Shown here piece after piece: positions 46,216 through 59,530 of a DNA stretch of 64,000 nt (position 1 is its first letter; every line of letters starts with the position of its first letter). Both the position numbers and the translations under genes were made by a program. Origin of the DNA: Phoronis australis (lineage: Eukaryota; Phoronida; Phoronidae); NCBI GenBank assembly GCA_002633005.1, contig NMRA01000080.1:7586-71585 (forward strand). The letters run 5' to 3'. The notes beneath the pieces were generated by a model. That model saw only the letters and a list, made by a program, of their open reading frames with translations, did not search any database and was not told where the DNA came from.

Positions 46216-47815
46216 GATTTAGTGCCAAACATAACCGCAATTTGCCAAAATGACAGACAAATCACTTTTGACTCCAGCGATGCCTCGTTCAAGGTAACTT
46301 TTCTCCAATAATTGGAATAGACACTAGCCTAAACCTCTACCTGCCCTTCCTCAATGTGTTACGCCTTGAACTCATGTCTCTGTTTTCACATTGGAAGTAA
46401 AAACAACGTAAATTCATCAAATTTACTCACCTTGCCTGACTTCGCTTCTCGCAACAAATTTCGTTCTCGATCGCCTTTCGGTCGTTCTCGATCCCGAGTT
46501 GGCCGGGGTGATGTAAGTGTCATGAACCTCTGAGAGGAATAAACAAATTAAAATGTTGATTCAGAAATCCGTAATTTGCGCAGTTGCAAATGATTTTGAA
46601 AGAATAAATTTTCGAGCCTGTCGACGCCACGTGGCTTTTATTGGTGTCGGTTGTCAGGTGGGTTAAGTGTGTGCAAACGAGGAAATGCACATTTTTTTCG
46701 GAGACCAAGAATTGTACGAAGACACCTGCCTCCCGTTCAGTAACGCTAGGACCTCGCTAAAACGCAAGAATTCGCGAGATTATTTGAGATATTGCCGTGC
46801 ATTTTAAATGAGAGCACGTGACTTTCACCAGGTCTTAGCTAAGTCCTAGCGTAGGTCTTAGCGTCTACTGAACGTACGCCTGGCTTACCTCATCCAACTT
46901 TGCCCGGTGGTTTGGTAATTGGCCCATTATGTTGCACACCCAGAGGAACATATTATGGCAACATTTTAAAACTTTTAAAACGAAAATTAAAAAAAAAACA
47001 ATACTACTGTCGCCTCTAATGCGGTTATGATCGTCTCATTATTTAGGGAACGATAACATCTGCAGCCTGAGTCAATTTAAATAATTACAACAGCATGGTG
47101 TCTCTGATCTGAACCGACAAATTCTGGGTGCGCAAACCGGTCGGTTTGCTCAATTTCGACCTGTTCTACGTGGGATTCTTTTCACGTTTCTGTGATATTG
47201 CCGAGGCGACAGTGTTCGCCTCTGACAAACGTCATACCCGTCTTCTCCCTGTTAGAATTCTGTTTACGTTGCTTGGCTGTGTAGCTAAAAATACTCTCAG
47301 AAGACTCGCCTAGAAGGGGTTCCATTGAAGCTGGGGCAGAATTTTTTACATTATTAATTTCAAATTGATTTAGTAATCTCAAATAGGAGCCATTCATTAG
47401 AAAAATGATAATTAATGTATCACAGAGGTTATAACTGTTCAAAAGGTGATAATTCACAAAAATCATGAGAGTGAAAGGTGATTCGTTGCTTACGTCATTG
47501 TATTAATTCATCTTGGTAGATAATTGGCGTTTGCGTCGTGACATCGAACATACAACTGAGCATAGCGATTAAAAAAACATTTAATGTTTTACATCAGGCC
47601 TCAGTCTGAAATCGGTCTGGAATACGGACTAAACGGGGGTTAGTTGTAACTCCAACTACTAGTTCGAGGTTATAATAAATCTCAAATAGAAGTAATTTAT
47701 AGTAAAATTATCACAATTGATAAATTACAAAAAATTATAACTCTTCTAAGGGTGGCTTTTCACAAAATTCATGAGAATGAGGAGTCAGTCACCAGTTGGC
47801 GAAAGTGGCTCGACC
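46216..47815. other. No gene recognised
   Basis: Only short ORFs without a recognisable family. No RNA gene was seen. Confidence 0.5.
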
Positions 47816-47818
47816 ACG

Positions 47819-47912
47819 CGTCGGCTCACCAAGATTCACTTTTAAGTGGATCTTGGTGAGCCGACGATATATTGTTAAAACAATATATTTGTATTGTTAA
47901 AACAATATATCG
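47819..47912. repeat. Two adjacent palindromes
   Basis: 47819-47866 forms a 23-bp stem with a two-base spacer and one T/G mismatch (outer arms CGTCGGCTCACCAAGAT / ATCTTGGTGAGCCGACG). The next palindrome overlaps it by two bases at 47865-47912: arms CGATATATTGTT and AACAATATATCG around a second, inner ATTGTTAAAACAAT-type symmetry. No ORF. Confidence 0.85.
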
Positions 47913-48999
47913 TGGAAATCGGCTAAGATCGATACAGCAGAAAAATGAAAGCCAGTTATCCGAAGCAGCAATGGTTACTTGGCATTGCTTTTGATGCCCG
48001 ATATCAATGTCGTGCTTTTTCAGCTGAATATACTGCATGTGTGGTGTTAGTGTGATTGGAATATGAAAGCCGGCATCTCTGCCAATTTTGCTCAGTTTCA
48101 CATCTGCTATTCATCGAGGCAATCAATTTCTTTGTGTCCGCAAATTACTTTTTACGCAACGATATGAAACATAACGGCTAGGAGGACTGATGCTGGTGTC
48201 CCGCTAATGAATAAATAGGCGGTTGTTCGAAGCAGAGTCGTGCGTGGAAAGGTCGGTAACGTATGAGTGAGAGAAACATTTCGTCAAGTGTTATGCTTGA
48301 CCCTGTGTAATCACTGATTCCTGCCTCCGCCTCCAAACATCTTAGCCGACTCTGTGTAGATCAGCAGCAGAAACTGGCTAACAGTAAGTAAACGCTTCTT
48401 CTCAGGAAACGGCAGTTTATTGTTCATGTATTTTTTCATAAATTTGCTCTATTGAATTAATGTTACAGAACTTTTGCCCACTTGTCTCGTTTGAAAGTTT
48501 AATTTTCATCATTTAAATTTGCAAAAAAGCGATTCAAAATTTAGATCACTTACGGCTACAAAAGTTGCCTCAGCGTGTCTTTACTCAGATTAAAAAAAGA
48601 ATAGTGGTGGGCTTAGAAATCTAGCATTTCATTTGCTTGAGACCATGCTCAGGGTAAATGGTGACCCGACGAGTCAGGTTAGCGTCTAGAGTCTCGCCTT
48701 CCGTCCACGCGTATTCAGTCGAAGCGACTTCTAAAATGCAAGTTTTTACAGCGCTCTCTAGTTCGACTAAGACTTTTTCAGAAAGCGACGAAAACGTAAC
48801 TTTGATTCATAATTTTTCAATCCGTAATGTTTGAGCTGAAGTTAAGTCACAAAGTTTAAACCTTTCCATTAAATTCAAGTCAACACAGGCTCCCAAAGAG
48901 TTTTTAAAACTGGAAGCTTCAGGGTAAAAACAAGCATCCTAAAACAAGAAACAAATTGAATCAGAACTGTGGACATTTAAATATTGTGTTAATGATATC

Positions 49000-49230
49000 A
49001 TGCGCGCACCCAGGGAGGGGGTGCTCGGGGGGGGGGGGCGAAGTAGGCCAAAAGGAAACAAAAAGTCCGAGAAAACGAGACAAAAGTCCACAAAAAGGCA
49101 CGAATGCACAATTCATAGCTCTGAACGTGGTACACCGTTCTTTTTCTTTTTAGTCCCCCGTTTTTTGTTTGTAAAAGGTCCACATTGTCAAAAATTCGAG
49201 CCCCCTATATTTTAGGCTGGATGCGCGCAT
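49000..49230 (-). mobile_element. TIR element (ATGCGCGCA ends), copy 3 of the GGGGTGCTCGA family
   Basis: The ends ATGCGCGCACCCAG and CTGGATGCGCGCAT are inverted repeats around 231 bp. The interior matches 39950-40166 in reverse (AAAACGAGACAAAAGTCCAC; GCTCTGAACGTGG). It has no coding potential, so it is a non-autonomous MITE. GATAT on both sides may be the target duplication. Confidence 0.75.
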
Positions 49231-52200
49231 GGATATTAAAACTAAGCAAATTGTTTTGGTGATGAAAATGCTTCATGTCAATTTTACTAAATGTGTGCAT
49301 TATATAAGCATTTTAAATTTATCCATGAACCGCGATTTCAGTGATAATAACTTTTTACCCGTTTTACTGCAACTAACACGTGAAATATTAAAACCACTTT
49401 TCATACAAATGTCGACGGAGACTCGCTTTGAGACCATCTGCTGGCCTTTAGACGTCTGAACTTTCAGACACGTGAGTGATATACCTTACACGGCATCTTG
49501 TATTTTCCTCACAAAGTCTGTGGCTCCGAGTTAGTTGTCGTCTTCAAAGGGCAACTAAAATGATCCATATTTTAGGTTAAAGTTATATTAAGCGCTACAT
49601 ATTTAGTTTAACTGATATGATTAAATAAGGTGGAAGCATTAGGCAGTTCGTACGCTAACATTTGGTCTTCAGTCACCCGATCAACGCTATAAGCGCACCC
49701 AAGCCAGACTGTGCGCGGAATTTCATAAAAGTTAATAAATGCGTTGCTGAAGAAAACGTATTCACTATATTTTCTCTTATAATGCATCGACTTTCAAAAT
49801 TCGAAGACGACTAATATTTAATTTTTAATCTTAAAAGCAGTCTTTTTGGTCGTTTGTCTTACTAATTATTCGTTTTACTTATATTAGTATCCTATACAGG
49901 CGCATTTTTACGCAGTTATCGGCCAAGCCCATGAATAGCGATCACTTCAACGGGTGATGGTGCCGTGAAGTGATAGTCTTTGATGTGCCGAAAAATTCTA
50001 TGGAGACTGTGCACGGATTCTCGTGCACTTGCGTGCAAATAGTGTTAGCGCACGAGTTGCCTAATGATTAGTTGGAGACTTTTGTGGGCAAAACCATAAG
50101 AGTAAATAATGCAAACTACCCCTGTTTTATGGCTGCCTTTCAACATGACCTCATCATACTATCACCCGGATAGGGACACTAAACGGTATAATCTACTGCG
50201 TTGTATTTATTATAAGAATTCCCTAACTAACAACTAAAGAGTGTAGTCATGATTGGTTTAACTATGAATGACTGTGTTAAGCAGCTATATAACACCATTT
50301 TGTGAATGGGTGACTTTCTTACAAGTACTGTGCGTTAGAAAGTTTATTGTTCATGATCTCTCGATGGCATTTGGACAACATAGAGAATCACGTATTGAGA
50401 CACCAATGTTTGGTGACCGTCCTTTCGGCCTGCCGCCAGGGCCTTATCGATTTTAGTAGATTGCCGTACAGGGAGAATAACGTACTACAAGCGCTCATTG
50501 TTGAAAAGGGGATGTTTCACCATAATCTTTGTTTCAATGTTTATTATCATATGTCAAATATAGTTACATTCCACAATTTGTACACACACGCGCACACACA
50601 TACACCGTGGTCATCAACTGTCATTAAACTTCAAAGAGAAGGGAGAATAGCTCACCATCAGTTTAAGAATTCGTGAATTCTGGGTTCTTGCAATGAATGT
50701 ATTTTTCAATTTTGTTTTAATTTAGTAATTGTGTCTGTAATACTGAAAAACTGGTAAACGGTTGTAATAGCGACATAGGTAAATATGGTATCCGTATGGG
50801 CATTTCACTCGCTAAGCGTTACCAACTGACCTTGGGTCAGAGATTACATAGGCATGCGAGATGGCATAATTGCCTGGTGCCAATAAGAAAAACGGCTGAC
50901 GACCTTAAAGAAAATTTTTAGGCTCACATGAACAATACAAGTGATTTTTCATGAAATATTCCGATTTGTGAAATACAAAAATGAAAAAATTATCAAAATA
51001 GCATGATGTATTCAAAAGTTTTTGCTACTTATGTGTCAAAATTTGATTCTATTTCGGTAGGGTCGGCAATTTTGCGATGTCAGTAGCAAAGGTTACGGAT
51101 TTTAAGTGCTTAAATATTATTTTCACAAACATTCTAGAAGTAAAACTTAGTACCACGTGTATTTACCTACCATTGTGTACAATCCAAGAGGTTACACCAA
51201 AATTTAATCACGCAGGTGTAACTTACAAGAATACAAGTGACTGAATGTGAAGCAATATTCTACTAAACAAGTCTTGCGTGACAAAAAACGACAGGATATG
51301 TATGAATATACACAAAAGTGCCTGATCTAATTTCAGAAGAGATGACGTGTCGGCTACAGGAATGATGATGACGTAATTCACGTAAATAGGCCTTCTATAC
51401 AACTTATAGTTGATGGAGGCTAATGACCACAAGACGTTTATACATTAAAATTTTACTTTTGATTGCAGTCGTTGCATTTACTTCATTCTGTGAATCGGAC
51501 TGGGGTCTCAGGTTTTCGACATTCTTGACATGAAAACTCTTGTCTACTAAGTGTTTGTATTTTCTCGTTGACTTTAAAGCTACCCATAGTTGTACATGCG
51601 CTCCACCAGCAGCTGATTTCCGTCTATGTCATCAGCAGCTAATTTCCGTCAATATTAGCGCATTTTCTCGAAGATCAATTTTCCGGGTAGCGTACTACTC
51701 CTGGAATAAAGTAGTTCGACATGCACTGGGCTATAAGCGATTTCTTAAAAGCTATAATTTGGCCATCGTGTTTTGCTTATGGATGTTGTAACGTACATGT
51801 AGCTTAGCTGTATAGACCTACTAAAAGAACAATCCATACAATAATGTTCATAATGATCAGCGTATGTAAATCCTATGGGTATATTAATAAGCACGCTCGT
51901 TCATTTTCAATCTTAACCAATGTTTGTAGTTTTTAGGCTACTACTTCATTGCTCTTTAAAAAACGAAAACCGTTCTTATCGTTGCTGTTTTTTGAGCTGA
52001 ATACCGCCATGACGTTTATTTTTAACGAAAATTATTGAGTTATACAATTTCGCCAATATATACATGCACAGATGTTTGCTACGGTGTATGCCTGGGTAAC
52101 TTAGGAATTGCTCGCACCGGCTGTCATAACCACTGTGTCCGACTCGGGGCGGCGCTCTCAAGTGGCCCAGAAGGACCAGCGGTGAAAATTCCCGCATATC

Positions 52201-52800
52201 ATTAGAAATACACTTTTCCCGTATTATTGACGGCATCTGGAATGATAAGCTTGAGAGACACGTCGGAATTGTAAAATAATCTCGCTGTCATGGCTAATTT
52301 CCGTAATCATCTATTACGTCATCGGGGAATGCTACTTCCATGAATATTGCATTAATCCGGCATGTCAATCAAGCTATTAATCCCGGTAAATCGTGAAGTG
52401 AGCAATTACTTGTAGCTGCCACCGTCCTGCATCTTTAAGGCCTTTACCACACCTAAGCTTCGGTCAATGGGAACACTTAACTTCGGTCTTGAGTTGAAGT
52501 TACAGCGCGAGTTAAGTCCGAAGTAAAGAAGTGTATTTAAAAGATGACGGTAGTAAAAATAATGCAGCGGTTAACGGATTCTAACATACAAATAAAACTC
52601 ACATTAATATTTATTGTCCAAATACTGATTGGCTGATATGTCAGTGACGTGTTGGTTGGGCATCGCTGCTTATCACATATTGCTGTGCCATATTGTGACA
52701 CTGTTTGAAATAGTGTTGTAAAATGTTCGGTATGCCTTTTGTATGGCACTTGGTTGCTCGAAAAGGTGTCTTCCAAGGGGAGGGACATCGCATGCTATCG
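49231..52800. other. No gene recognised
   Basis: AT-rich sequence with ORFs below 110 codons, none with a known domain. Confidence 0.5.
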
Positions 52801-52809
52801 GTTACCCTA

Positions 52810-54135
52810 ACCTTGGCGCAAAAATTGTATACTAAATACCGAATAAAATCTGACAAAATTTTAGTGTCATTAAAATCTACTTCCTTGAGTAAACTAACTT
52901 ATTTACCAGCGATATAAAAATTGGGGCTTTGTCGTTATTCTGCTGCAAAAATTTAGGTGCGTTCTTTTGGGTCGGCTTTCGGCGATGGCGTCACCTGACC
53001 TTGATCAGTTTCTTTTCCCCCGATTCTTTTATCAAACTATTCTTCGCTCACACTACGTTGCGTACATGTCACAACAGATTAACAGAACTGGTTTCATTTC
53101 GTTACACGTGTTTAGTTTTATAATACCAGCAAAACGAATTTCAGAACGAAGTTTACTGCTGCAAAGCTGTCGTTATTTCCCAAGAGCTGTTGCATTATTT
53201 TAGGAAATTGCGCGTAGGCGTGTCACGATCGAGCGTACTGTTTTCAAAACGACGACATACTTTTCTTTGCTACAAAAGGAAGGGAATTAATGCAAGGAAA
53301 CGATGTTTATTAGATTTTTTTTCACTTCAATGGCCGGTCTACAAGTTGATATAAGTTTCTCGACAAGGTGACGAGCAGAACTCCCCAGGCAGTCCGCGGC
53401 TGAGTGAAATTCCGAGGTCTAACGTAGCCAGCCACCTAGCTGTATGAGGACTGTCGTCAAAATACAGCTAGGTACCACTGTGTGTATTTCTTCCGTAGAT
53501 CCCGAAATTGCACACAGCCAGGGTAGTTCTGCTCGTCACCTCGCCGTGAAACTTTAATTGTTTCAACATGTAAAACTAAAAACCGGACGGGGTGCATGCA
53601 AAATCTGGGAATTAACCGACACTCACCTTGCCTGTTACAACCGTTTAAGTGAAAATCAATGCAATAAATGTCATTTTCTTGCGTAACTCTCCGCCTTTTC
53701 TAACAAAACAGTACGCTCGTGTTACGCGCATGCGCCATTTCCTAAATTTTTGCGGGAGATGATGATAGCTAGGCAGCAGCAAAATTTCTTCTGAAATTCG
53801 GTTTTTCGATATCAAAATTCTAAAAACTTATAATGAAGTGAAACCAGTTCCGATAATTTGTTGTGACGTGTGCGCAACCTCGTGAAAGAAGAACAGCTGA
53901 TTGAAGAAACAGCGAAAAAAGAAACTGGCCAATAGGTGACGCAATATTTCAATGTGCCGAAAGCCGTCGCTAAAGATCACTCCACAACTTTAGCAGCAGA
54001 ATAACGGTAGAACGCCATTTTTTCCAACACCGTTAAATAATTTAGTTTACTCAAATAAGATTGTAGTTTTTAATGACACTATTTTATATCACATTTTATC
54101 TTACCACTTTTTTACCCACATCGGTGCAAAGCTGC
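52810..54135. mobile_element. Large fold-back (inverted-repeat) element
   Basis: The left arm (about 52810-53470) and the right arm (about 53480-54135) are imperfect reverse complements of about 0.65 kb. They share AAAATCTGACA.AATTTTAGTGTCATTAAAA-like, TTCCTTGAGTAAACTAA/TTAGTTTACTCAA and AAGGTGACGAGCAGAACT/AGTTCTGCTCGTCACCT blocks. The centre near 53475 carries CTAGCTGTAT...ATACAGCTAG. There is no transposase ORF. One arm recurs at 32040-32765. Confidence 0.75.
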
Positions 54136-55219
54136 GGCTATAGCTAGCTGGCTAGAGTCCGCACTGCCCACAATCATGCACACCAGTGTAAATTGTTGAT
54201 ACGGGTTGGTTGCACCGGCATATTTTCGTCTGACGATGACGACGAGTGGGTAATACTTTGCGTTGCTTCGGGCTCTTAGAGGTATTCCTGGCGACCCGAC
54301 ATTTCGCACTAAAATTTCTTATTCCGACATTCACTTGAATGAAAAAGACCACTATACGTCTGCCTCCAACAAAACCTAGTCTCTTAGTGAGTGATTATGT
54401 TATTTACACCACTTGACTGCACGCTAAAATATTACGCTGACTTCCGCCCCACCAATTTCGTCACTAGAAGCAGCGCTCCAAGCGGGTGATTATGGAACTA
54501 TTTGAACCAATTTTTTGAGTTTCGTTAAGAAAATATACATTAATTTTTGCTGCTTAATCATGGTTGAAATTAATCAACAACTCAATGAAAACTATGCAAA
54601 CTTTACTCAGAATAAAATACAGTTCCTTTTAAAGGAGAATGCCACCCAAAAACAACCTATTTTGTATCAATTTAGATCGAGTAGTTCTACTCGATAATGG
54701 CACATTCGGTTACGTTACCTGACACCTGACGGCAGACGGAGGTTTTGAAATTATCCAATGACGTCATTGGTTTCACACGCAGTCTGCTCAGCAGTTCACA
54801 ACACGGGTTACTGGTGTCAGCTTATCGCTTGAATTCATCGTTTAACACCAATAAAAACCCTGAAAATACACCGAGTTCTTATAAAAACGTGTTGTTATAT
54901 TTCGTTGTTACGGATTTATTGGTGTTTGGACCCAGCGTAGCCTACAAAATTTGGCAGGCCAATTTACCAAGGTCCGTAGTAGGAGTTTGGAGTGTTCGGA
55001 GATAATTTCGAAGTATTCTTCCGTGAAATACAGACAAGAGAACCTAGATCTGTGTTGCTTAGACTTGTGATTTTTTGACTTCTAAACACACAAAACGCTT
55101 GTTATTTCGGCCAGTGGCTCGGAACCCGATCAGGCCCGTCGCGGTCGCCGGGACTGTCACGAACATAAACCAGCTTGAATTGGAAACTAAACTTCCATTC
55201 ACGAAAAGATTATAACAGT

Positions 55220-55375
55220 CAGTGCTGTAGTGGTAAAAGTAGAGGTAAGTAGGCGTCGAAAACCCACCGCATCACCTTGAGCACTGAACGTAACTTACGG
55301 TGCGTAGGCGCTACGTTCAAATGTCAAAAGGTGGTTGGCTGCGCCTACGTGCGCCTACGCTTCACTACAACACTG
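55220..55375. mobile_element. hAT-type MITE with 8-bp target duplication
   Basis: The ends CAGTGCTGTAGT and ACTACAACACTG are inverted repeats. The flanks ATAACAGT (55212-55219) and ATAATAGT (55376-55383) agree in seven of eight bases, the target size of hAT transposons. The 156-bp interior, with CCTACGTGCGCCTACG, recurs at 62968-63120. Confidence 0.8.
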
Positions 55376-55979
55376 ATAATAGTGTACCAAAGAAATAATG
55401 TGCACGTGATTATTTACGTGAATTAGCCACGAAACTGAAAAACAACTTACTTGTCGGGGGCCTCGAAGTCGGGTTCACCCGCTTCCACAGACCGTCAGGG
55501 CAAAGGTTGTAGGCTACAATAACAATGATTTGAATAATGTATTTGTATTTCTAAATTATGATTCCCCTAACGTGTGACCATACCATATAAAGTTTAGTAA
55601 TTGTTTCACAACAGCTTTCTGTCAGCAAGCACTAAATTAGCATGCGCTCACACGACCTCGGTTCCCGGTCAATTATTTTTATTCATTGCCGGCATCAAAA
55701 GCCGGTAACGCGGCGGTTTATTTATTGCTGGCTTCTCAACATTTGCACTCACGAATACTGCAAAGGCATTACAAATTGTATCTAACGAAGCAGACTTTTT
55801 TTCAATTTTATATACATGTAAGCATTGGCTAGCATGAGAATAATTCATTTTTAAACAGAACGCTGAATACATGGCAACTCGCCCGGCGCCAATCCGACGA
55901 AGACTTCACGGGTCGGATCGTTACACGTTTCACAGGTTATCAGTTCGAACCGTAATACCCTGATAAAGAAATACTAGAG

Positions 55980-56248
55980 AGGTGCCGTGAATATGCACAG
56001 ACAACGGAACGTATGGATAGTTCTTTGGTAAGCCGGAATTCTTCAGAGAAATCAATGTCGATAAAATGGCGGCCACAGACACGGAGATGTTTCACGGCCT
56101 CATACTTGCTATTAACAGCGTACCTTACCTTCTTCACTACCGCGAGCCACTTCCTGAGCATTTCGAGCTCTCGAGGAAGTCGAAAAAACGATATCCCTGC
56201 TTTCTTCGCAGCTTCGTAGTTCGGACAAGCGGGAACGATGCACCGCAA
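55980..56248 (-). pseudogene. THAP-type zinc-finger domain remnant or isolated exon
   Basis: The minus-strand ORF starts MRCIVPACPN and shows the THAP C2CH pattern. Two Cys lie at its start, followed by ISFFRLP, a Trp in RKWL, and CGRHF about 45 residues later, then FSEEFRL. These are the zinc ligands and conserved aromatic positions of the DNA-binding THAP module, about 85 residues. The usual AVPT end is missing, no convincing donor site follows, and no transposase or other exon is seen nearby. It may be a transposon- or host-derived fragment. Confidence 0.7.
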
Positions 56249-56654
56249 TGTAGCAACATGACTTAACCATATTCGCTATTTCAACATTCACTCACAATTT
56301 CAACTGAATTTTCAATGAGTAATTAACTTAATTATCACGTTTTAACTTTGCACGTGGGTTTTCATATATCTCGTGTCAACTAGGTCAGAAGGCGCCGGAG
56401 CCAGCGGTAAGTAGACCAACAGTTCATCATTGTATACGCACTACGCGCCGGCGAGAATAATATCAAGAAACCGAGTAAGAAATGGACAATAGACATAAAG
56501 TCACTGGTTAAAGGGCGTCGTGAGCACGAGGTTGAAACAGTAAAATTTCAAATTTCCGGTCAAAATAATGAATGTCGATTATGATTTAACTTTTTTTTAT
56601 CAGCTTAACAGCTATGTTTGTGAACACTAAGTCGTAGAGGCAGTTCGGCGACTC

Positions 56655-56895
56655 GGACTTGGTGCATTCGTTCTCAACGGTCGTGTATGTGTGCAGACGC
56701 ACAACTCCCTCCGGATAAAAAAATACTTTTTATCATTGTTTTACCCGGCATCTTTCTATGATATGTACACTTCCTTGACTCAATTTTATGTCGACTCGGT
56801 GAATGAAAGGACTGAAGGTATTTACGGAACTGCTCTGTGCCTGTCGCCGGGAGATTTGATTTAAGCGACAGCCTTGCAACCTTTGAACTCGGATA
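56655..56895 (-). repeat. Dispersed repeat, inverted copy of 37270-37510
   Basis: Shares GGTGCATTCGTTCTCAACGG, TGAATGAAAGGACTG, AACTGCTCTGTG and GCCGGGAGATTTGATTTAAG with the reverse complement of the other copy. Confidence 0.6.
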
Positions 56896-57567
56896 GGTAG
56901 TGAACAAATTTCCACGCTGTTGAAGGTGGTTGTACTACATCTTTTTGTCGCTATACGTTATGTGTTTCGCGTTTGAAGTTCCCCGAGAATGAAGATAAGA
57001 TATTTTTCTACACATACATGTACATTAAAAATATTGTAAAAACGGCCAATTTTGTGAATAAGATTTGAGATATCGTTAACGTCTATGCCATCGGATTTAT
57101 CGCCGGAGGTCAGTGCCTGCGTTTGACAACAGCGCTGATCGAGGCAGGGACTGGTTAATGTTCGTTAATATTTTGTTATATTTACTATTTTGACAGTATG
57201 AGCAAGCGGTTTCAATTTATCCTTTTTTGCTGTATGATCTACATTAAAAATTACTGAACGTATGGTGTACGCAAAACGAGTTCCTGCCATACCGCCTTTG
57301 CTCGGATCACATGTTACCGGTAGCCTATTCAAGAGTCCAATATGTCATCTTCTAGTACATCGTCATCGCTACAACGTAGCAACCGTTGGCGGCTTAGCGA
57401 TGTTGACGTTGGGGGAGAGGCATAGGTTCTTGCCATTGTTGATAAGTACAAAAACTCTGTATGATCGAAGGTCATATTAGCACCGCCTTGCGATACGTTA
57501 TACTAGTTTCCTGTGAAAGCTACTTTGTTGTTAAGATGTATACACATGTCTTGACTATTAGTACATG

Positions 57568-59530
57568 TAAGTAAGTAAGTAATTTTTATTATAGTGACAT
57601 GTGCTGTTACAGACGAACCAAAACAATAAATACGTAACCGAACACCCAGCACACCACTGGGCTTATACATTTAAGTCACTTTAGACACATGAACAAAACA
57701 AGTGTACACGCATTGCAAGAGGACCAAACAGAGAACACAGTGATAAGAGTGATTAAAATATAAATGAAAAATTTTCCGTACCTCAAAAATATTTTGATGA
57801 AAAATTCAGTTTTCCTGATAACATCTTTTTGCATAGTTGTAATTAATTTACTTTTACAGCTTTCACACAAACACAATATGTACTTCAGTTTCGACCTGAC
57901 TAGTGTGACAAAGATAGCAAATTATATCATCAAATTCCAGAGAATGAAAACCCTCATTTCAACCCATAACTGTAGGGTTCTGGTTCTAATTTGAGCAAGA
58001 ATTGACCTACTAGGCAGAGTTAAGTCCAACTGCACGTAAGGCTTAACTTCAAAACAGAGGTTCTTAACTTTGGTTTCGAACGGCATTCAAACAGCGACCT
58101 TTTACAAGCCAAGGCATTCAAAATATTCTTACAAAGAGAGCGATTAACTGAACTTAAATTATGAAAACAATTCAAAATCTCTAATTCTTCAAAAATTTTC
58201 AAAACTTCGGAAGACCAATTATTAGTACAGGTTTTCTAGTCCTACCAAAATATTTGATATGTTAGTCTATCTTCCTCGAAAATAATAACACGATTCCACA
58301 TTCTCAAAAGCTCAATTTTCCGCCTAATACTGGAAAATTCCTACCCCAAGTAACCCGTAACAGCATGATTAGAAGCGAATTTGTGAACGCCCAAGAAAAA
58401 TCTCGCGGAATGACATCATAGTAATCTTGTAAATTATAGCCACCCCAAAAGCCTACACTATAGTCGCTAACAGGCACAAGACATGTATTGAATAATGTAC
58501 ATGTAGTGAATTTTCTGCACCTCATATTTTTATTATTAAATTTAATAATTAAAGCGCCTAAAGCTCTTCCGGCAGATTCGGAGAGAGTTTTAGCAGTTTC
58601 AAAGAACGTCAAATGTTCATTTAAAGTTACTCCTAAATATTTATATTTGGGTACATAGTCTAGGTATAGTTGACTCAACCGAAACGGATGTTGGCTACGA
58701 GAGACATGCTTGTATCTGAAGTGAATAGTATTAGGTTTCTCTTGCTTGACGATTAGCCACTATTTAGAGCACCGTTTGTCATCTATATTCAATAAACCCT
58801 GTAAATTTTCTTCGCTCTCGGCAAGTACTAACTACATGTATGAGTATTTCATCAGCTAAAAAGAGGAAACATTAGCACCAATAGGAATTCCTAAGTTTGA
58901 TTGTGTTAATTCCGTTGCCAATTCATTTATAAGTATTGCAAAAAGGGTAGGAAATAAAACGTCTCCATGTTTGACCCCACAAATAAAACCAGTCCTTAAA
59001 GGTATCATTAATTTTAAGACATGATTTCATTTCGGCATGGATTTTTTTAATCGATTCATCCAGCATTTTAAAAAGTAAACCATTTGTATCTACACAGTCA
59101 AAGGCTTTTTGTATATCAACGAAAGTCGCAAATGTGGATTGTTTGTTATTCAAAGGGTTACGGATAACCGAGGTCAAAACAGACATGATCAACACATCCT
59201 CGGTCACGACGATAGCCATTTTGCTCATCTACAAGGAGCCCCGTGCTCAACCAGTCCATTGATAACTCGTATACGTTGGACAACAACTCAACGGGACGCG
59301 CGGGTCCTTCTCTGACCCATTTGGAATTGGCACAATAACAGATTTAACCATTAAACTACCTACCATACTGTAACGAAAAACCATTTGGAACAAATAAGTC
59401 AAAAGGTCAATAGCGGTATCATTATTAAATGCTTCATAATATATTTGATCAATTCCTACTGTTTTATTATATTTATATTTCATCACTACACGATTTACTT
59501 CATCGTGAGTAATATTTTCATTCAAAATAC
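57568..59530 (-). mobile_element. Decayed LINE, minus strand, with (TTAC)n 3' tail
   Basis: Reading down the minus strand: 59525-59247 gives HDEVNRVVMKYKYNKTVGIDQIYYEAF and SVIVPIPNGSEKDPRVPLS (RT fingers). Next, 59228-58923 gives TFATFVDIQKAFDCVDTNGLLFKM (palm motif), and 58678-58304 gives PKYKYLGVTLNEHLTF (thumb) and following C-terminal sequence. At 57568-57583 is a GTAA repeat, a typical LINE tail in this orientation. Frameshifts break it, and the YADD region was not found intact. It is probably the same general kind of LINE as the 3' fragment at 62340-63270. Confidence 0.8.
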
